A model generated the notes under the pieces. That model did no database searches, had not been told where the DNA came from, and saw nothing but the letters and a program-made list of their open reading frames with translations. From the NCBI GenBank assembly GCA_037043235.1, contig JAWRVZ010000014.1:3224001-3288000 (forward strand): a stretch of 64,000 nt of DNA, given 5' to 3'. Origin of the DNA: Rhodeus uyekii. Taxonomy: Eukaryota; Chordata; Actinopteri; Cypriniformes; Acheilognathidae. Both the position numbers and the translations under genes were made by a program. Of the stretch, positions 58,648-64,000 are shown in pieces. How positions within the stretch are numbered: position 1 is the first letter of the stretch; each line of letters opens with the position of its first letter.

Positions 58648-59775
58648 CACTCACCTAAAGGATTATTAGGAACACCTGTTCAATTTCTCATTAGTTGCTT
58701 CAATGCAATTAGCAATTGTGGTCCTGGTCAAGACAACGCCAAACTGAATGTCAGAATGGAAAAAAAAGATGATTTAAGCAATTTTAATTGTGGCATGGTT
58801 GTTGGTGTCAGACGGGCCGTCTTCACACCACAGCAATTTCTAGAGTTTACAAAGAATGGTGTGAAAAGCGAAAAATATCCAGTATTCGGCATTCCTGTGT
58901 GCTTTGTTGATGCTAGAGGTCAGAGGAGAATGGGCCGACTGATTCAAACTGATAGAAGAGCAACATTTACTGAAATAATCACTCGTTACAACCTAGGTAT
59001 GCAGCAAAGCATTTGTGAAGACAAAACACGCATAACCTTGAGGCATTTGGGCTACAACAGCAGAAGCCCCCTCCGGATACCACTCATCTCCACTACAAAT
59101 AAGAAAAAGAGGCTACGATTTGCACAAGCTCACCAAAATTGGACAGTTGAAGACTGGAGAAACGTTGCCTGGTCTGATGAGTCTCAATTTCTTTTGAGAC
59201 ATTTAGATGGTAGAGTCAGAATTTGGCGTAAATAGAATGAGAACATGGCTCCATCATGCCTTGCCACTATGCAGGCTGGTGGTGGTGCAATGTTGTGAGG
59301 GATGTTTTATTGGCACACTTTAGGCCCCTAGTGCCAATTTGGCATTGTTTAAATTCCACGGCCTACCTGAGCATTGTTTCTGATCATGTCCCTTTATGAC
59401 CAACATGTACGCATCCTCTGATGGCTGCTTCCAGCAGGATAATGCACCATGTCACAAAGCTTGAATCATTTCAAATTGGTTTCTTGAACATGATAATGAG
59501 TTCACTGAACTAAAATGGACCCCACAGTCACCAGATCTTAACCTAATAGCACACCTTTGGGATGTGGTGGAACGGGAGCTTCGTGCCCTGGATGTGCATC
59601 CCACAAATCTCCATCAACTGCAAGATGCTATCCTATCAATATGGGCCAACATTTCTAAATAATGCTTTCAGCACCTTGTTGAATCAGTGCCACGTAGAAT
59701 TAAGGAAGTTCTAAAGACGAAAGGGGGGCAAACTCAGTACTGATATGACGTTTCTAATAATCTTTTAGGTCAGTG
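58648..59775 (+). mobile_element. Tc1-like transposon, nearly full length, inactive
   Basis: The left end cactcacctaaaggattatt and the right end taataatcttttaggtcagtg (mirror image, last 21 bases less one) are short terminal inverted repeats, with TA following the right end. The 1128-bp length is typical of a Tc1 element with short ends. The single gene on the + strand is interrupted in its second half. The partner copy lies inverted at 36424-37597. Confidence 0.85.
58756..59662 (+). pseudogene. Tc1 transposase pseudogene (better-preserved copy)
   Basis: An open frame continues to 59235: DLSNFNCGMVVGVRRA, FTPQQFLEFTKNGVKSEKYP (helix-turn-helix region, diverged at the recognition helix), RRMGRLIQTDRRATFTEI and then WRNVAWSDESQFLLRHLDGR, which carries the first catalytic aspartate of the DDE core. 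A stop at 59233 follows. Past it, in other frames, the region near 59430-59460 carries the QQDNAPCHKA-type block and 59525-59580 the SPDLNLIAHLWDVVE block. Frameshifts and the stop prevent a full product. The frame upstream of 58756 lies in the terminal repeat, so the ATG at 58645 is not the true start. Confidence 0.75.
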
Positions 59776-61491
59776 TATTTACCAACTGAAAAAAGAAAAA
59801 AAAACTTTAAACAGCAAAACAAAATGGTCCACTTGTGCAAACCTGGAGGAGACAACACAGACAACTAAACATTGCTAACAACTGACCAAGAAAAGAGAAG
59901 GCATGAGGAGTTTTATACAGGAGGAGATTGGGGCTAGTTGAAAGTGATTGACACAACAGGTGAATGAAATGACACAGGAAGCACATGGAAGTAAACAGGA
60001 AGTGTGAAGCAACACACCAGCACTGTGATAATAATGAGCAATTTAAAAGCAATTTTTAAAGTGGCTGTAATTTTTCAATGGGAACACCAATGGTGTTACA
60101 GTGTTTCCAACACAGAATGTTTCTCAGTTCCTTTGGTTTTATGTTTTATCATAAAGGTTCTGATTATGTTGTTAAAAGTTATGTTGTGTTGTCTTTCTAG
60201 TTGTTTGGAGTGTATTAAAAGTGGCATTCTTTTATCAATCTACATCACACATCTTCCTTGGGATTTAAATTACATGGCATCCAAGATAGTAGCCTTGGTG
60301 AACATAAGAAAGAAAAAAACGAAAAAAACATGTTCAAAAACATTGTATGCATGAGATGTCTTTTACAATAGACGTTGTGCGAATAAACACATTTAATGTG
60401 AGTAAAAGGGACGGGGGAGACAGTATGTTAAGAATATATCATGGTCCAGAAAAAGACATCATCCATCAAAATATGTCTTTCTGACAATGGCAGAATGGTA
60501 GCAAGTGGAGCAGAAAGAGGACTCCATAATTTACCACTGAGGCTTTGGCTGATAGATGGGGAATATTTTGTCCTTTACAACATGCCCCTGAAGCTTATCC
60601 TACTCTCACACAATGCTGCCAGAATATAGTCTAATGGAGTCATACATTAAAGACTTATTTGTACCTCGGGGGCCAAAGGTAAAACACCTACCCGTGAGGG
60701 GTAGATTCACCATCTTACAGTGGCTAATTGTATAACTGTCTGTGGAAATTAATTTTTAAATTTATGAATCTAATTACATTCGAAACACAAATTGATCTAA
60801 GTGAGTGCATTCTTAGGTCTAACCACCTCTTAACTCAGACTTTCGCACACACAGAATCATAAACTTCCTCCTGAACTTGAATGAGAACTTATTAAGAGTT
60901 ATACACTGTATATTCCCTCAGCTTTAAAACTATTTTTACTGTAGGATCCTGCAAGCCTTGCAGTCCTTCTCTTAGGGGTGTCAAAAAGATTCTAATTACC
61001 TCAGCAGAATTAAACGAACATACGCTAATGGATCATGGGAGGCATAGCCTGGCTCCAAGGATGTGTAACCAATTGCACTCTTCACGGTTCAGAGGGACTA
61101 GAGGAGCTGGAGGACTCACTTCAGACTAGACCTTCTGTATGTATTACCTCACTATATCCTTTTAATCCCAATGAAAGTCTATTAGGATTTTTCTTGGAAA
61201 GATAAAGAAAGAGAGAAATTGAGATACTAAATACTCATATCATGCTCTGTGTAGGGAAGGGCACCCTTTACCCTTTAAGATATGTTCCTTCCATTTCTAG
61301 GAATTAAAAATAAGGAATTTCTGCAAGAGCATACTTCAAAGAAACTAATACAAATAAGACTATGCTGTATTTTTAGACCTTATTTTTCTCTCCATAAGAA
61401 AATGTTAAATTATCAAATATTCTCTATGACAACAGATGTGCAGTAATACATTCTCTTTTGTTTACTTGATTAGCTGACAAACTATTTATTA
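59776..61491. other. Intronic; LTR-like texture at 59795-60010
   Basis: On the - strand, 60010-59795 has TATAAAA and repeated cacttcctg words like an LTR, but I found no ends. The rest, including frames at 60004-60354 and 60441-60629, has no family support. Confidence 0.35.
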
Positions 61492-63425
61492 GGGGCCAAG
61501 CACCGAAGGTGCGGAGGCACCTATTGTTTTTGTTCCGGTTCTTATTATTCTTCTTCTTCCGCTTCCGCCATGGGAGTCTATGGCAGGCCATAGAACCGTT
61601 TGCGGGAAAATGAAAAAAATTTGACACACTCCTAAAGGACGAAAACTGAACCACATCATCTCCAGACCATGTTGACAAAAAGTTATTCAAAGAAAGTTGA
61701 TTCGTCAAACCGTTTACGAATAACTCACGAAAGAATTCGACGTAATAGTCGCAAAAATGAAATTAAGGCTTTATCTCCGCAACGCATTATCGTTTTCTGA
61801 CCAAACTAGGTGTGTGTTATATCAATCATGGTCTGAGATTACCTGCAGAGTTTTGGCGCTGTGCCCCCTAGTGGTCAGGAGATATGAAAAAGGGACATTT
61901 TTCCTTATGACTCCTGAATGCTTTGGTCAAAAATCATAAAACTGGTCTCTTTAGATTCAGTGCATCATGCCGAGTCGTGCGATACCAAATTTTCTCATAT
62001 CGACCATTTTGAGCATCGGCCATGTTGAATTTTGTCGTAAAATGCTATATTTAATGATCACAATGGCATATCGTTACGAAACTCGATATGTGTTTTCGGC
62101 ATCTTGGCTTGATACGGCACAAAAAGTTTTGGGGCAGTGCCACCTTGTGGTCAAAAGTTAGAACCAAATTTACAAATATGCTAATAACCTTTGATGACGT
62201 TAACCTATTGTAAATCAAATGGTCTCAATGTGTTCATTGGGTCACGCCGAGAGCACAGATACCAAATATGTCATATTCGGCCAAACTTCCTGTTTGCGAT
62301 GTTGCTTTTCTTTAAAAACCTACTTTTTCAAACTCCTCCCACACCGTTTGTTCAATTTTCACCAAAATTGAATCACATCATCTTCAGACCATGTTGACAA
62401 AAAATTATAGAAATGAAGTTGATTCGCCAAACTGTTTTCGATAAAATTGCAAACTAATTTGACCAAATGGCCACCAAATAAAGCGAGGCGTATATCTCTG
62501 CAATGCATTAGCATATTCTGACCAAAATTTCTGTGTACCGTGTCAATCATGATCTGAGGCTACTTGCCGAGTTTTGGCGCAGTGCAATCTAGTGGTCTGG
62601 AGATATAAACAAAGTGGTGCTTTAGAATCTTTTTTTATATCTTTCGAAAATAAAACTTGAAATGTAAACTGCAGCCACCAGATGTCAGCAGAACATTACT
62701 CAAAGTGTCATTTGCCCTTTTCACATTGATGAAAATGATACATTAAGGAAAAGTAGTCAATTCATCATTCAGTTTTATTCAAAAGTTGATATACTATACT
62801 ATACTATAAAAATAAACCTCTTCATAAAGAATAAAAAATAGTCATACTTCTTATAATTTATTAATAAGAAGTTGCTGTTTTCTATTCAAGAACTGTTTAA
62901 ATTAATTAAAACAGACTAATAAAGAAAATACTGATATGTATATTATTGTAAATCAAATCATAAAATTATTAATTTGACTTTAACTACATTGGATCTACTG
63001 GGTTTATTTTTCCCATTTTAAAAATGCACATAGTAATTAGACTGTCAGTGTATGCTTAAAGTAAAATTATTTGATAATATAAAATTTCAGAGACAAAGGG
63101 TTTTCTCTCCGGCCAAGTGATTTGATGTCAAAATGACTTTAATGCTCTATATCAGCAATGCTTTAACCAATTGACACCAAACTTTGAGTGTCATTGTCAC
63201 CTCTCTCTGGACATACCACATGATTTGACACATCAGTTTGGTTACAGCAGTTGAACGTGATAAAACGTTAAATTAAATTTCTAAAGACCGTATTGCCATT
63301 TAGTCTGAAGTCATATTGAAATGTCTTTAGACTCTTACTACTGTTAGTCTGATGCTTCCAGCCATGTCGGCATGACATTTAATACCCTCTTTGTGCTTGG
63401 CCCCGTGATGGCTGCTTGCAGCTAT
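61492..63425 (+). repeat. ~1.9-kb non-coding repeat with a 721-bp internal duplication
   Basis: It starts ggggccaagcaccgaaggtg and near its right end contains the mirror gtgcttggcccc, followed by a short tail gtgatggctgcttgcagc. Internally, 61645-61900 and 62365-62620 are direct near-copies at a constant offset of about 721 bases (cacatcatctccagaccatg / cacatcatcttcagaccatg; gagttttggcgctgtgcccc / gagttttggcgcagtgcaat). No transposase frame is present. I recognise this as a common fish repeat but will not name its class. A relative lies inverted at 37.7-38.4 kb. Confidence 0.7.
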
Positions 63426-63508
63426 ATTTTATTTATATATTATTTCCCTGCATTTAATTATTTTTTTACTAGCCAGCATTTTTGATAATTTTCACAAAAT
63501 GTCTGAGA

Positions 63509-63870
63509 TTACCATTGTAACCATAGTTCCCTGAGAACTGGGAACGAGACATTGCATCCTCTAGAGAGGTCACTATGGGGAATACCTCCGGTATGACATG
63601 TTTGAAGCATTAATGCTAACCCGACAATGAACTTGACATTAGCCAGCAGCCGCCAATGACATCACCACAGGTGCAACTGCAGGTATAGAAGAGGCAACTG
63701 AACAATACATTATCCACTTCTTATCTGAAGCAGAAGCATGGCAAAGGGATCCAGTGTCTCGGTACCTTTTCTCAGGGAACCATGGTTACGATGGTAACTT
63801 TAGAATTTCCTTTTCGAAAGGGAACTCAACACTCTGTACCCTGGGGGTCGCTATTGGGAATGTTATCTTA
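63509..63870 (+). mobile_element. DIRS-type terminal region with inverted repeat
   Basis: The arms 63509-63535 and 63771-63797 are inverted repeats with two mismatches in 27 bases (ttaccattgtaaccatag ... / ctcagggaaccatggttacg). Between them lies sequence shared with copy E: ggaatacctccggtatgac, caatgaacttgacat and a tatagaag box. After the right arm comes cttttcgaaagggaactcaa, like the ends at 19.87 and 31.07 kb. Gag is not present before the window continues with unrelated sequence. Confidence 0.65.
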
Positions 63871-64000
63871 TGAATAATGAATGAATGAATGAATAAAAAA
63901 TGAATCTTATTTTTGTTACTTTCACAGTTTACTGACTTTACTGACTGTTAATGAGAGTAAAGATAGTTCTTTACATGGTTGGCATAACATTGTTTTATGT
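63871..64000. other. Non-coding sequence to window end
   Basis: A short TGAA repeat (63870-63898) and AT-rich sequence; nothing else seen. Confidence 0.5.

Overview
This window is vertebrate nuclear DNA, most likely from a cypriniform (carp-like) ray-finned fish. It is AT-rich, has no operon-like gene packing, and contains one clear spliced host exon. The rest is mostly transposon families typical of cyprinid genomes: many Tc1/mariner relics, DIRS-type tyrosine-recombinase retrotransposons, hAT MITEs, an L2-type LINE with a tRNA-derived SINE that shares its tail, and solo LTRs. The fish assignment is inferred from repeat content and from the protein sequence of the exon.

Host genes. The only confidently recognised host coding sequence is one 153-bp internal exon of a neuroligin, closest to neuroligin 4, at 24945-25097 on the + strand. 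It has a consensus acceptor and donor. About 25 kb upstream and 39 kb downstream read as its introns. A second candidate is a 498-bp open terminal exon on the - strand (34527-34030). It has a good 3' splice site but I could not identify a family. A short codon-like stretch at 28828-29312 is noted with low confidence.

Layout. 0.6-7 kb: old Tc1 relics; one Tc1 copy is split by a 1025-bp hAT element with an 8-bp target duplication. 6.9-11 kb: two head-to-tail partial DIRS copies with a perfect 27-bp palindrome in the second, then a SINE tail. 11.1-12.7 kb: a Tc1 element with IR/DR ends. 12.8-17.9 kb: LTR-like repeats, a TA-rich hairpin block and a solo LTR. 19.9-22.8 kb: a minus-strand DIRS copy split by an L2 LINE. 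24.9-25.1 kb: the neuroligin exon. 29.6-30.1 kb: a solo LTR with a 5-bp target duplication. 31.1-33.4 kb: a DIRS copy carrying a hAT MITE and a LINE 3' end. 34.0-37.6 kb: the minus-strand exon, a nested solo LTR, a Tc1 MITE, a long AT microsatellite and a Tc1 relic. 38-49 kb: mostly unique intron sequence plus a Tc1 half-copy and a SINE. 49.2-50.5 kb: a DIRS 5' end with gag. 51-55.7 kb: an LTR-like repeat, a local duplication and a Tc1 derivative. 56.3-57.7 kb: a DIRS fragment with three ~300-bp tandem units. 58.6-59.8 kb: a second copy of the 36.4-kb Tc1 family in the opposite orientation. 61.5-63.4 kb: a ~1.9-kb repeat with a 721-bp internal duplication. 63.5-63.9 kb: another DIRS end.

I see no CRISPR array, true tRNA or rRNA gene, or new multi-gene system. 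The notable biology is layered transposon nesting in a large neuroligin intron, several precise insertion junctions, a repeated E-box-containing motif on both sides of the neuroligin exon, and the unidentified antisense exon. All element names rest on recognition by eye and not on a database search.
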